In this document: positions 26,049 to 34,625 of the stretch, piece by piece
How positions within the stretch are numbered: position 1 is the first letter of the stretch
Layout of the letters: each line of letters opens with the position of its first letter
NCBI GenBank assembly: GCA_002479255.1
Contig: DLMJ01000048.1
Span: 1 to 51,108, forward strand
Source: Candidatus Binatus soli
Lineage (GTDB): Bacteria > Desulfobacterota > Binatia > Binatales > Binataceae
Length of the DNA stretch: 51,108 bases
Direction of reading: 5' to 3'
Made by a program: the position numbers and the translations under genes
Notes under the pieces: model-generated
Seen by the model: the letters and a program-made list of their open reading frames with translations, nothing else
What the model was told of the DNA's origin: nothing
Databases searched by the model: none

Positions 26049-27662
26049 ATGGGCGTGGGACCTTGCAGAGGGGGGCCGTCCCGCCTATACGGAGAAGCTG
26101 CAATCGGAGAATCAAAAACGGAAATTCCCGGTAAAAGCCGCTTCATCTCCGGCCCTGCCGTTGTAGCCTTTGTCGGCGCTCTTGAACTGATAGTGCATCT
26201 GCCTAACCCCGGCGGTTATGGTTTGTTCGTTGACGAACTCTACTTCCTGGCCTGCGGTGAGCACTTGAGCTGGGGATACGTCGATATGCCGCCGCTCACC
26301 GCGCTGCAGGCGTGGACTGCGCGCGCACTCCTGGGCGATTCACTTCTGGCTATTCGGCTCCTGCCGGCGCTCGCTGGCGTTGGACTTGTTCTTCTCACTG
26401 GCGCACTGGTCCGCCAACTTGAGGGCGGACGATTTGCGCAGGCTCTCGCCGCCGTGGCCGTTTTGGTGGCGCCATTCTTCCTGGCTTTCGACAGTTATCT
26501 CTCGATGAACTCCGTCGAGCCGCTCTTGTGGATGGGCTGTGTGCTGATACTGATCCGCATGATCAAGACAGGCGACACGAGACTTTGGATCTGGTTCGGA
26601 GTGCTGGCTGGTGTAGGTCTGGAAAACAAGGACACCATGGCGATGTTCGGTTTTGCTCTGGTAGTCGGTCTGCTGATGACGCCCGAGCGCCGGTTGATGG
26701 GCAGCCGATGGTTCTTCATCGGCGGGATTGTGACGGCGCTGATCTTCCTCCCCAATCTGATCTGGATGGTTCAGCATCACTTTCCCCACCTGGAGATGCT
26801 CGCCAACATCAAGCGCAACCGGCGTAATGTTGCTCTCAGCCCGCTGGGATTCATCGGCCAGCAAGTCCTCGGCATGCAGCCGGTGGCGCTTCCAATCTGG
26901 ATTTGCGGTTTGTGGGCCTTCCTCTTCAGCTACCAGGGCAGACCGTACAGGGCGCTTGGATTGGCGTACCTGGTAACTCTCCTGACGCTGTTGCTTGCAG
27001 ACGGGAGGTTCTACTACCTGGCGCCCGCCTATCCGATGCTGATCGCCGGTGGGGCCGTCGCGATTGAGCGCTGGCTAACGGCGCCGCGATGGCGCTGGGT
27101 GCGCCCAACGTATCTTGGCTTGCTTGCAGTGACCGGTGGGTTAATTGCGCTGATCGTGCTGCCCCTGCTGCCGCCTGAAACGTACATCCGCTACACGCAC
27201 TTCATTGGCATCTCGCAGCCGCGGATCGAACACCGCCAGGCAAGCGAGTTGCCGCAGTTATTGGCCGACCGTTTTGGTTGGCCCGAGATGGCTGCGGCCG
27301 TCGCGAAGGTCTACGACAGCCTGCCCGCCGATGAACGAGCGCAGACGGCCATTTTCGGACAGAACTACGGCGAGGCAGGAGCGATCGACTTTTACGGGCC
27401 AAAGCTCGGTCTGCCCAAAGCGATCAGTGGCCATGCGAACTACTGGTATTGGGGTCCGCGCCAGTATACCGGCAAGATCATGATTATGCTCGGCGACATA
27501 CCACGCGAGCGGCTTGAGCGATACTTTGCTCGAGTCGAAGAGCGGGGCTCCGTCGGTCATCGATACGCAATGGCCTCAGAGCACTTCTCGATCTATCTCT
27601 GCCGCGAGCCGAGGGGTTGGACACTCGATCAACTATGGCCGGAGTTGAAGAACTGGGACTAG
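26049..27662 (+). CDS. Family 39 (ArnT/PMT-like) membrane glycosyltransferase
   Basis: A 537-aa polytopic membrane enzyme with about ten membrane segments. It shows the GT39 first-loop acidic motif 'GYGLFVDELYFLACGEHLSWGYVDMPPLTA', with the Asp-Glu pair thought to be catalytic, followed by 'LLPALAGVGLVLLTGALVRQL' and 'DGRFYYLAPAYPMLIAGGA'. The C-terminal domain (about 390-537) is soluble and contains 'FGQNYGEAGAIDFYG', common in this subgroup. Such enzymes move sugars from polyprenyl-phosphate donors to lipid A, protein or glycans. The first 30 residues after the ATG at 26049 are not membrane-like, and the start may be later. Codon use is somewhat more relaxed than in the flanking LPS operons. 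Confidence 0.82.
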   Translation: MGVGPCRGGPSRLYGEAAIGESKTEIPGKSRFISGPAVVAFVGALELIVHLPNPGGYGLFVDELYFLACGEHLSWGYVDMPPLTALQAWTARALLGDSLLAIRLLPALAGVGLVLLTGALVRQLEGGRFAQALAAVAVLVAPFFLAFDSYLSMNSVEPLLWMGCVLILIRMIKTGDTRLWIWFGVLAGVGLENKDTMAMFGFALVVGLLMTPERRLMGSRWFFIGGIVTALIFLPNLIWMVQHHFPHLEMLANIKRNRRNVALSPLGFIGQQVLGMQPVALPIWICGLWAFLFSYQGRPYRALGLAYLVTLLTLLLADGRFYYLAPAYPMLIAGGAVAIERWLTAPRWRWVRPTYLGLLAVTGGLIALIVLPLLPPETYIRYTHFIGISQPRIEHRQASELPQLLADRFGWPEMAAAVAKVYDSLPADERAQTAIFGQNYGEAGAIDFYGPKLGLPKAISGHANYWYWGPRQYTGKIMIMLGDIPRERLERYFARVEERGSVGHRYAMASEHFSIYLCREPRGWTLDQLWPELKNWD

Positions 27663-27733
27663 GGGATTGCCCGAAATGCGACTTAGCGTCTAAAGTGGCG
27701 GGCATGAATGTTTGAATTCAAGGAGCATCAGTC

Positions 27734-28717
27734 ATGCGAGCTATCAAATTCAATGTTGGGCTTCCTAATGGCGATCCGGTTGCTACTTTAGCTACCGCGC
27801 GGCAGGCCGAGGAGCTGGGCTACTATTCGGTTTCAATCGACGATCACTTCTTCATGCGCGGGCTGATGGCTGATCCGCGCGCGCCGCACTATGAATGCTT
27901 CACGATGCTCAGTGCGGTCGCTGCCACCACCAAGCGCATCAGGATGTTGCCGCTGGTCACCTCGATGTCCTACCGCAATCCCTCGCTGCTGGCGAAGACG
28001 ATGGCGTCGATCGACAACCTTAGCGGCGGCCGCTTTATCGCGGGGCTCGGCGCCGGCTGGTTCAGGGAAGAATACGACGCCTACAACTTTCCGTATCCGT
28101 CGAACGCCGAACGCATCGAGCAGATGCTCGACGGCATCAAGGTGCTCAAGGCGATGTGGACGCAAGACGAGCCCACTTATCATGGGCCGTACTTCAAGAT
28201 CGACAAGGCTTATTGCGATCCCAAGCCCGTGCAGCGGCCGCATCCGCCGATCCTGATTGGCGGCGGCGGCAAGCGCGTACTCGAAATCGCGGCGAACGAA
28301 GCCGACATACTGAATCTGAACCCGCCGATAACCAAGGGCTACGTCGATGTCGTTGAAGCGCTGAAGTTCGATCGGAGCAAGGTTGAGAAGCGCATCGAGA
28401 TGATTCGCGGCTTCCTGAAAGCCGCGGGCCGCGCGGCGGACGCGCTCGAGCTCTCGGGTGGAGGATTTGTACTGATGGCCAAGGATCGCGCGACTGCCGA
28501 TGCGATGGCGGCCGCGACTGCGCAGACGCTTGGAATCGAAAATAACGAAAGCGTGCGTACCTCGCTTCAGGTCCTGATCGGCACCCCCGACGACGTGAAG
28601 CGCGAACTCGCCGCTCGAATCGAGAAGTTTGGCATGACCTACTTCTTCCTGAACTTCATGACGCCCGACACTATCGAGATGTTCGCGAAGGAAGTGATGC
28701 CCGCGTTCGCGCGCTGA
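27734..28717 (+). CDS. F420-dependent LLM-class oxidoreductase
   Basis: A 327-aa luciferase-like TIM-barrel protein. It has 'ARQAEELGYYSVSIDDHFFM', 'SAVAATTKRIRMLPLVTSMSYRNPSLLAKTMASIDNLSGGRFIAGLGAGWFREEYDAY' (split here only by reading), 'MLDGIKVLKAMW' and 'HPPILIGGGGKRVLEIAANEADI', all typical of TIGR-type LLM F420-dependent enzymes. A strong AAGGAG (27719-27724) precedes the ATG at 27734. Substrate unknown. It implies that the organism makes coenzyme F420, though F420 synthesis genes are not in view; an FMN-using relative cannot be excluded. Confidence 0.88.
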   Translation: MRAIKFNVGLPNGDPVATLATARQAEELGYYSVSIDDHFFMRGLMADPRAPHYECFTMLSAVAATTKRIRMLPLVTSMSYRNPSLLAKTMASIDNLSGGRFIAGLGAGWFREEYDAYNFPYPSNAERIEQMLDGIKVLKAMWTQDEPTYHGPYFKIDKAYCDPKPVQRPHPPILIGGGGKRVLEIAANEADILNLNPPITKGYVDVVEALKFDRSKVEKRIEMIRGFLKAAGRAADALELSGGGFVLMAKDRATADAMAAATAQTLGIENNESVRTSLQVLIGTPDDVKRELAARIEKFGMTYFFLNFMTPDTIEMFAKEVMPAFAR

Positions 28718-28747
28718 GCCGCGGATGCGTGTCCTATTCGATGACGG

Positions 28748-29023
28748 TTACCAGGGCTGACTGCCTTTGAGGCGCGGGTCGTCGGTGGCAACGCAAACTG
28801 CGTGACCCGAGCTGACCGCGCTGTCGCCGGCATTCTGCTGAGCAGCCAGCCGAGCCGCCTCGCATAGATCCGCCTTGTCGAATGACTGCTCATTCGTCCA
28901 CCTGCTAAGCGGGGCCGCATCATCGTAGCGTTGCGGGCCGATCCACCAGGTCCTGGTCTGCGGCGGCGCCATCAAATACCAGCCCACCAGCGCGAGAGCG
29001 ACGGCAGTGTGTCGTAGATTCAA
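28748..29023 (-). CDS. Conserved hypothetical small membrane-anchored protein
   Basis: A 91-aa protein starting with TTG at 29023 (AGG eight bases upstream). It has an N-terminal hydrophobic segment 'TAVALALVGWYLMAPP', a middle 'APLSRWTNEQSFDKADLCEAARLAAQQ' and a C-terminus 'CVATDDPRLKG'. I recognise this layout (WYLM..PP, aPLs.W....sFdta..C, C.A.DDPRLK) as a recurrent uncharacterised family in deltaproteobacterial and Binatota-like genomes. The two Cys, near positions 51 and 77 of the mature region, may pair. A longer frame upstream to 29146 is not family-like. Divergent from the dehydrogenase at 29233. Confidence 0.65.
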   Translation of the reverse strand: MNLRHTAVALALVGWYLMAPPQTRTWWIGPQRYDDAAPLSRWTNEQSFDKADLCEAARLAAQQNAGDSAVSSGHAVCVATDDPRLKGSQPW

Positions 29024-29130
29024 TGTTTCACCTGTCCTTGAAAAAGCGATCGAACGCGGGAGTAACCAATCGAAGGTAGCCGCATCAGTGTCGCCCTGTT
29101 CGATCGGCGCCGCAAGTAGCGGGGCCCGCG

Positions 29131-29202
29131 TTTTCGGTAGTGACAAGCACCAAAATATGATTCTGGCGTGTTTTCGATAGTGATAAGCACCGGAATATGA
29201 TT
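29131..29202. repeat. Imperfect 40-bp tandem repeat upstream of the dehydrogenase
   Basis: Two copies of about 32 nt begin at 29131 and 29171, exactly 40 nt apart. Both read TTTTCGrTAGTGAyAAGCAC, then CrrAATATGATT. They differ at only four positions. They lie in the divergent gap between the small hypothetical gene and the iron-type dehydrogenase, just before its Shine-Dalgarno, so a regulator-binding role is plausible. Confidence 0.6.
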
Positions 29203-29232
29203 GTCGGGAGTAAGCGAATCAGGAGAAAAAAA

Positions 29233-30411
29233 TTGGACAAGACCGCTGGCGAATACCATTTCACGCGACTCGAGACGGTTGTCTTCGGCGTCGGCAAGGT
29301 CGAATCACTCGGACGCGAGCTCACGCGCCGCGGAGCGAAACGCGCGCTCATCGTGACGGGTAAGACGCTCGGCCGCTCGAAACTGCTCGACAAGGTCAAG
29401 AATGCGGCCGGCCCCGCAATTGCCGGCGTGTTCACCGGCGCCGCTCAGCATGTACCGTCGCAGACCGTCACGGAACTGGTGGCAGAAGCGCGCCGTGTCG
29501 GCGCAGACGCGATGGTGAGTTTCGGCGGCGGCAGCCCGATCGACACCGTGAAGAACGCGGCGTGGCAGTTGATGGGCGGTCGCGCCGGCTCGCGCATCGT
29601 AGATTTCAGCGCGGCGGCTACAGAGACGGCGGGCGGACGCGAGATTCTGCATATCGCGATGCCGACCACGTTGTCGGCCGCCGAGTTCACGCCGGGGGGC
29701 GGTGTCACCGACGAATCGACCAGGGTCAAAGGTGGGGTTGCCGACCCGCGCCTGCAGGCCAGGGTGGTCATCCTCGATCCGGCGCTGACGGTCGAAACGC
29801 CCGCATGGCTGTGGGCATCGACCGGGATGCGCGCGCTCGATCACGCGGTCGAAGGTTCGTACTCGACGCGCCATCAGCTTGTTACCGACGCGCTCGCGGC
29901 GCGCGCGATCGCGCTGCTGACGGAGCATCTGTTGCCGTCACTGCAAACGCATGGCGATGACGAACTCGAGCATCGCATGCAATGCCAGCTTGCCGCGTGG
30001 CTCTCGATTTTCGGCATGTCGAACACTCGCGGCGGAATCTCGCACGCGTTGGGGCATCAGATCGGGCCGATGTGGAATGTCCCGCACGGCGTCACTTCAT
30101 GCATCACGCTACCGCACGTGATGCGCTTTATGGCCAAGCTCGCCGCAGATCGCTTTGGGCCGATAGCGGAAGGATTCGGCGTGCGCTTCGACGCACGCAG
30201 TCCACGCTCGGCGGCGATGGAATGCGCCGATCGCGCGGCGAAGTTCATCGGCAAGTTCGAGGTGCCGACACGGCTTCGGGACGTAGGTGTGCCGCGCGAG
30301 GAAATTTCGCGAATCGCGGGAACGGTGCTCGAAGAGGTGAAGCGGGCAAACACCGTCGGTGCCGACGTGACGCTCGATCAGTTGATCGCGATTCTCGACG
30401 CCGCGTATTAA
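29233..30411 (+). CDS. Iron-containing alcohol dehydrogenase / maleylacetate reductase-like
   Basis: A group III metal-dependent dehydrogenase of 392 aa. It has 'FGVGKVESLGRELTRRGAKRALIVT', the nucleotide-binding 'DAMVSFGGGSPIDTVKNAAW', 'MPTTLSAAEFTPGGGVTDE', and metal-ligand regions 'ALDHAVEGSYS' and 'GISHALGHQIGPMWNVPHGVTSCITLPHVM'. The subgroup resembles maleylacetate reductases of aromatic degradation, but general alcohol or lactaldehyde activity cannot be excluded. The TTG at 29233 is preferred because AGGAG (29221-29225) stands 7 nt before it. An ATG at 29197 in the same frame has no ribosome site and lies within the tandem repeat. Confidence 0.85.
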   Translation: MDKTAGEYHFTRLETVVFGVGKVESLGRELTRRGAKRALIVTGKTLGRSKLLDKVKNAAGPAIAGVFTGAAQHVPSQTVTELVAEARRVGADAMVSFGGGSPIDTVKNAAWQLMGGRAGSRIVDFSAAATETAGGREILHIAMPTTLSAAEFTPGGGVTDESTRVKGGVADPRLQARVVILDPALTVETPAWLWASTGMRALDHAVEGSYSTRHQLVTDALAARAIALLTEHLLPSLQTHGDDELEHRMQCQLAAWLSIFGMSNTRGGISHALGHQIGPMWNVPHGVTSCITLPHVMRFMAKLAADRFGPIAEGFGVRFDARSPRSAAMECADRAAKFIGKFEVPTRLRDVGVPREEISRIAGTVLEEVKRANTVGADVTLDQLIAILDAAY

Positions 30412-30435
30412 ATGCGGCGGGTCGGCGCGCCGGCG

Positions 30436-31002
30436 CTACCAGAAGCGCACGCGGCCGGTATCGACGTGAACGAATCCGCTACGCGGGTAGTAGCCGACTC
30501 CGCCGGCCTGCTGCGCCAACGCGGCGCCGCGAAGCTGCGCCAGGCTCCGTCCCGGCACGGTGATATCGATCGCCTTGCCTTCGAGATGGAGGCTGTGCAC
30601 GGCGACGCCCTCGCTGTTGGCATGGAGCATCGCATTGGTCACGGGCGAGCGGTATCCGGAAATCACCTGGAACGGCTCGGCGGTGCTCAGTCGATGATGG
30701 ATTTGCACCAGCAGATCGAGCAGCGCGGGATCGATCGGCTTAACTTCGTTGGCGCGGAAATCGCGCAGGATGTAGTTGACGCGATCGAGCTCGCCGGCAA
30801 CGTAGTGACCGTCCTGCCAGTAAGTGGTGCTCAGACTTTCGCCGGTGTGCAGATTGTAGAACTTGAGCGAGCGGCGCCGAAGCTGGACGGTGGCGCGCGC
30901 CATCGCGATCGCAGGCACAACCAGTTGTGCAGCGGCAATCGCGCCAATCCTCAGAAATCCACGCCGCGATAGCTCCACGAATCCCCCGAGCGAGGCCCTC
31001 AC
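30436..31002 (-). CDS. Tat-exported DUF882 (YcbK/peptidase M15-like) protein
   Basis: A 188-aa protein with a twin-arginine signal 'SRRGFLRIGAIAAAQLVVPAIAMA' split over residues 12-35 (RRGFLR core). The mature DUF882 domain shows 'LKFYNLHTGESLSTTYW', 'PFQVISGYRSP', 'HSLHLEGKAIDI' and 'GFVHVDTGRVRFW'. The His..Asp..His set matches zinc-dependent murein peptidases of the M15/LAS fold, so a periplasmic cell-wall hydrolase role is likely. The ATG at 31002 gives a short lead before the RR motif; a start closer to the motif is possible. Convergent with the dehydrogenase (25-bp gap between stops). Confidence 0.88.
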   Translation of the reverse strand: MRASLGGFVELSRRGFLRIGAIAAAQLVVPAIAMARATVQLRRRSLKFYNLHTGESLSTTYWQDGHYVAGELDRVNYILRDFRANEVKPIDPALLDLLVQIHHRLSTAEPFQVISGYRSPVTNAMLHANSEGVAVHSLHLEGKAIDITVPGRSLAQLRGAALAQQAGGVGYYPRSGFVHVDTGRVRFW

Positions 31003-31069
31003 TCCTCACTCTACTGCTCGCGCAGTGTAACAATTTCGCAGCGGCGGGCCAATCGTCGAGGTCGGCGCT

Positions 31070-31882
31070 CTACTTCCTTACTTTCTTGAGCGCCTGATCG
31101 ACCCCGGGCATCCGCTTGGGAAGCTCCTTCCCCTCCAGCCTGGCGATTATACTGTCGGTGCCGAGCACCATGTGATGCGAATGAGCGTTGCGAATCGCGG
31201 TGCTGTAGCCCATCGCGTCCTGCGCGGAATTGACCGCCCACTTGACCATGCGCAGCGTGAAGCGGTCGCTCTCGGCGATTCGATTCGCAAGCGCCATCGT
31301 TTCCGCCTCGAGCTCGGCGCGCGGCACGACCATATTGACGAAGCCGAGGCGGCAGGCCTCGTCGGCGTCCACGAAGCGGCTCTGGAAGAGGATTTCCTTG
31401 GCCTTGCGCGGCGGCATATCCCACGGGATCGAGAAGTACTGCAAGAGCGCGGGCAGGAACTTGGCGTCATCAGCGGCAACGATCAGATCCATCGCGGCCG
31501 CGAACATCCATCCGCCGAAGATGCACAGGCCCTGCACCTGCGCGATGGTGGGCTTGTCGAGATCGCGCCATCGCAGCGTGTTGTCGAGGAACAACTGGCG
31601 CGAGCGGGCGTACTCGCCGCGCACGCCCTTGGGATACGGGCGGCGCTCCTGGTCCTCCTTTTCTTCGGGTGTGCCGAGGTCGTGGCCCGAGCAGAAATTA
31701 TCGCCGGCGCCGGAGAGAATGATGACGCGGACCTCGTCGTCGGCGTTGGCCGTGGCGAAGGCGTCGTCCAACTCCTCGAGCAATCGCCGCGACTGCGCGT
31801 TCCTGTAGCGCGGACGGTTGAGGATGACCTTGGCGATGCGGTCGTGTTTCTCGTAGAGAACTGTTTTGTCTTCCATCGGCAT
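31070..31882 (-). CDS. Enoyl-CoA hydratase/isomerase family protein
   Basis: A 270-aa crotonase-fold enzyme. It has 'IAKVILNRPRYRNAQSRRLLEELDDAF', 'VIILSGAGDNFCSGHDLG' (oxyanion-hole region), 'KPTIAQVQGLCIFGGWMFAAAMDLIVAADDAKF' and 'ILFQSRFVDADEACRLGFVNMVVP'. An insert of about 30 residues with many charged side chains after 'HDLGTPEEKEDQERRP' is seen in the group of enoyl-CoA hydratases that act on bulky substrates. The true substrate is unknown. It stands alone here, transcribed away from the accessory island that begins at 32173. Confidence 0.88.
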   Translation of the reverse strand: MPMEDKTVLYEKHDRIAKVILNRPRYRNAQSRRLLEELDDAFATANADDEVRVIILSGAGDNFCSGHDLGTPEEKEDQERRPYPKGVRGEYARSRQLFLDNTLRWRDLDKPTIAQVQGLCIFGGWMFAAAMDLIVAADDAKFLPALLQYFSIPWDMPPRKAKEILFQSRFVDADEACRLGFVNMVVPRAELEAETMALANRIAESDRFTLRMVKWAVNSAQDAMGYSTAIRNAHSHHMVLGTDSIIARLEGKELPKRMPGVDQALKKVRK

Positions 31883-32172
31883 CCCGTCCCGATTCTATAG
31901 TCGCCGCGCCGGCGCCACAGCGATGTTACATCAAGCGGCGGCGAATGAGGCAACGATTTCGAGCGTGGGGCTTGCTTGAGATTCGACGGGTTGGCTACGG
32001 TCGGAGTCATCTTGCTGAAGGCGGTGCGAATTCATGGCACTGTGGAAACCCGATCAAACGCTTTACCCGTCGGTGCGAATTTTGGCGGTACGAGACGACC
32101 GGAACGCGGCGGAGGTTGCGCAAGAATCATGATGAAGCCACGGAAGAACGAAACCGTAGGACACGCACAGTG
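31883..32172. other. Gap between enoyl-CoA hydratase and accessory island
   Basis: 290 bp without a supported gene. A 65-codon TTG-started frame (31976-32173) ends TGATG on the start of the nuclease-like gene, but its product has no recognisable feature. The left boundary of the island probably lies in this stretch. Confidence 0.3.
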
Positions 32173-32919
32173 ATGCAAGCGACAACGCCTGGTAACGCCG
32201 ACGCCGATATAGACGCTCGAAAGGCGTTGTGGAGAGAGATCTGTGAGGCAGCAACCCAGCTCGCGGGTCACTGCACGGTATCTGTGTCCATCGGTCATCG
32301 CACTTCGGGTCGCATCGACGCATCGCAACCAGTTCCTGGTGTCCGCACCTGGCAACTTGTCGAAGCAATAAGTTTGCTGTCCATCCTTCTGCGCGCGGAG
32401 AGCGTACACTCGGGTTCCGTGAGTCTCTTTGCCAAAGCCGGTCCGTTAAAGATCGAAGAAGATGGCGTCCCGCGTTATGTATGGGCTCAACAGCAACTGC
32501 GCGGCCACTACAGCGATCTTGGCGGCCGTCCTGACTTGATCGTAACCTCATCGCCGGACCCTCCAACCCCTGCCAACGTCCACAGAGTTGTCGAAGTGAA
32601 ATCTGGCAGGCAGCTTGGTGCGCAGGTTGTCCGCGGCGAATTCGGCAAGGCCCACGACTTGCGGGTTACAAGCTACTTCATTTGGGCGTTCTATGCTCCG
32701 TCGGCCCACGTGAAAGCTGGAGCGCGAAGGCTCGGCCTGAACCTGGAAGAACTCGGCTTCGATTCGCCTCGTCGCAAAGATCTTATCACTCAACCGCATG
32801 CACTCCTGTCGCACGTTGCCCATACGCTGGAGCAGGCGCGGCAGTCGCATCGCTTCGCGACGGCGCTCGAGGACGCTGATCAGGAGGCTAGGCGCAAATT
32901 GCCCTCGTCGAAGCGATAG
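32173..32919 (+). CDS. PD-(D/E)xK nuclease-like accessory protein
   Basis: A 248-aa protein with no named family that I recognise. It contains a plausible nuclease core: 'LGGRPDLIV' with D121, a variable Pro-rich turn, then 'VVEVKSG' with E141 and K143, fitting the D-(x)n-E-x-K active site of PD-(D/E)xK enzymes. 'RGEFGKAHDLRVTSYFIWAFY' follows, as expected for the next helix and strand. The N-terminal half is helical ('LVEAISLLSILLRAES'). The start ATG 32173 is chosen because the upstream frame lacks protein-like composition. Base use is less GC-rich than the neighbours, suggesting transfer. Function (restriction, defence or transposon-linked nuclease) is inferred only from the motif. Confidence 0.6.
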   Translation: MQATTPGNADADIDARKALWREICEAATQLAGHCTVSVSIGHRTSGRIDASQPVPGVRTWQLVEAISLLSILLRAESVHSGSVSLFAKAGPLKIEEDGVPRYVWAQQQLRGHYSDLGGRPDLIVTSSPDPPTPANVHRVVEVKSGRQLGAQVVRGEFGKAHDLRVTSYFIWAFYAPSAHVKAGARRLGLNLEELGFDSPRRKDLITQPHALLSHVAHTLEQARQSHRFATALEDADQEARRKLPSSKR

Positions 32920-33081
32920 TTCGCGAGCATCGGCTTTCGCGCGACGCTGATTTCGCAATAGGATAGTGCGGTACAGATTCAAGCGAATGGGACCGCGAGC
33001 GGACGAGATTTTTACCAGGGTGCTGCGCGTCGTGTCCAGCATCCAGGATCGCCGAGCGCGAGGTATGAGGCGGGGAACGAA

Positions 33082-33840
33082 ATGACATGCACCAACGGCG
33101 CAATGGAGACGCCTTCCTATGAGGCCGTGGTAAACACGTACGATATAGAGGTCCTCAAGTCGGGCGGCGATCTTCAAGTTACATCGCTCACCAAAGACGG
33201 GGACCTGAAGCTTGGCGACGATCGATTCAACGCTATGTTCCGATTCGTTCAGCGTTGGCGTTTCAACTCTCCGACGCTCACGGCCCTGTTCGAAGGGGTC
33301 GTCACCTCGCGCGATCGAAAGCGGCATCTTGTCGGTCAGAGAAACCAGGTGGTTGCCGCCATCCGTGAAACCACTCCTGCTGAGCAACTTCATGCGTTGA
33401 ACGATGAAATCGCGGCTAACGAATTCGGTCCCGCAGCGTATGCGGGGGCGATTGTGCTGGTCCTTAACAATCTGCTCCAGAGATTCAAAAGCGATCTAGA
33501 CGTGCACGACGAGATCTGGAAAAAGGCGTATCCGCTGATCGAAGGATGCTCGGTCGGATCGATTGTCGAAGCTGCCGCGAACAACTTTCGTCATCACGAC
33601 GAATGGGCAAGAAGCGAACCGCCGACAAGACAGCAATTGCCGTCGATTTTGACGGTCGCGGCGATACTCAAGCGCCCAATTGCGTCAGACGGTAGCCGTC
33701 ACCCATTTCGCCAGAACGTATGTCCGGAAATCATCGAGGCTCTGAGCGGCGGCGACTACGAACGGCTAAATCATAAGGTCTTCACGTTCGCAAACAGTAT
33801 AGTAAGCGGCAAGGTTGACAACTACTGCTGTCGGGATTGA
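33082..33840 (+). CDS. Unrecognised accessory protein, partner of the nuclease-like gene
   Basis: A 252-aa protein that I cannot place in a family. The N-terminal ~75 residues look beta-rich ('YDIEVLKSGGDLQVTSLTKDGDLKLGDDRF'). The middle is helical with 'AAYAGAIVLVLNNLLQRF', and 'EAAANNFRHHDEWARSEPP' (33571-33627) is a distinctive Asn/His/Asp-Glu-Trp cluster. No membrane segment or signal peptide is evident. GAGGCGGGG (33067-33075) precedes the ATG at 33082; ATG 33103 is an alternative. It is co-directional with the PD-(D/E)xK-like gene 162 bp upstream and shares its lower GC. The two may form one accessory module; no experimental role can be suggested. Confidence 0.6.
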   Translation: MTCTNGAMETPSYEAVVNTYDIEVLKSGGDLQVTSLTKDGDLKLGDDRFNAMFRFVQRWRFNSPTLTALFEGVVTSRDRKRHLVGQRNQVVAAIRETTPAEQLHALNDEIAANEFGPAAYAGAIVLVLNNLLQRFKSDLDVHDEIWKKAYPLIEGCSVGSIVEAAANNFRHHDEWARSEPPTRQQLPSILTVAAILKRPIASDGSRHPFRQNVCPEIIEALSGGDYERLNHKVFTFANSIVSGKVDNYCCRD

Positions 33841-33944
33841 CCTTGCCCGCGTCAGCGACCCCAGCGGCGAAGATACCGAGATTATCATTTCAGACGCGGC
33901 GCATTGCTTTTTTTGGATGCGCCGCCGTGCCAGCATCGGAGGGT

Positions 33945-34625
33945 ATGAACGCGCTGCGCATTCTGCTGATCGAGGACGAGGCCCGCTTGGCCAACGCGGT
34001 CAAGCAGGGACTGGTCGAGGAAGACTTCACGGTCGAAATCGCCGGCAGTGCGGAGCAGGCCGAAGCGACCATCGCGCGCGGCGCGCTCGATCTGATCGTC
34101 CTGGACCTTGGGTTGCCGGGAAAAAGCGGACTGGAGCTGCTGCGCGAGATGCGCGCGGCGGGGATTCAGACGCCGGTGTTGATCCTGACCGCGCGCGGAT
34201 CGCTCGAAGAGCGCGTGGCCGGACTCGACAGCGGCGGCGACGACTACCTGACCAAGCCGTTCGCGTTTGCCGAGCTGGTGGCGAGAATCAAGGCGCTGGC
34301 GCGGCGTCCGCGGGCGCCGGCATCGCCGATTCTCAAAGTCGGCGAGCTGGAATTCGACACCGTCAAGCGGCGCGCGAAAATCGGCGAGCAAAATCTGAAC
34401 CTGTCGCCCAAGGAAAAGATGCTGCTCGAATTGCTGATGCGAAACGCCGGGCAGGTGGTCACCCGCGACATGATCGCGGAGACGGTTTGGGATTCGAATT
34501 ACAACTCCCTGACCAACCTGATCGAAGTATTCGTCAATCGGCTGCGCCAGAAGATCGATCCGGGCGACGATCGTTCGCTGATAGTCACCGTGCGTGGAGT
34601 CGGATACACGATGCGCGCGGAATGA
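33945..34625 (+). CDS. OmpR-family response regulator
   Basis: A 226-aa two-component regulator. The receiver domain starts 'MNALRILLIEDEARLANAVKQGL', has the phosphorylated Asp at D54 in 'IVLDLGLPGKSG' and the conserved Lys in 'YLTKPFAFAELVARIKAL'. The C-terminal winged-helix domain has 'LNLSPKEKMLLELLMRNAGQVVTRDMIAETVW' and ends 'TVRGVGYTMRAE'. GGAGGG directly before the ATG at 33945 fixes the start; the frame is open further upstream but without domain content. Its stop overlaps the sensor kinase start as ATGA. Confidence 0.94.
   Translation: MNALRILLIEDEARLANAVKQGLVEEDFTVEIAGSAEQAEATIARGALDLIVLDLGLPGKSGLELLREMRAAGIQTPVLILTARGSLEERVAGLDSGGDDYLTKPFAFAELVARIKALARRPRAPASPILKVGELEFDTVKRRAKIGEQNLNLSPKEKMLLELLMRNAGQVVTRDMIAETVWDSNYNSLTNLIEVFVNRLRQKIDPGDDRSLIVTVRGVGYTMRAE

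Noticed and set aside
31976..32173. 65-codon frame ending TGATG on the nuclease-like gene
   Set aside because: TTG start, no ribosome site and no protein-like pattern; the TGATG overlap alone is not enough.
33815..34621. N-terminal extension of the sensor kinase across the response regulator gene
   Set aside because: The frame is open but its product is an Arg/Gly-rich shadow of the regulator; the kinase starts at ATG 34622.
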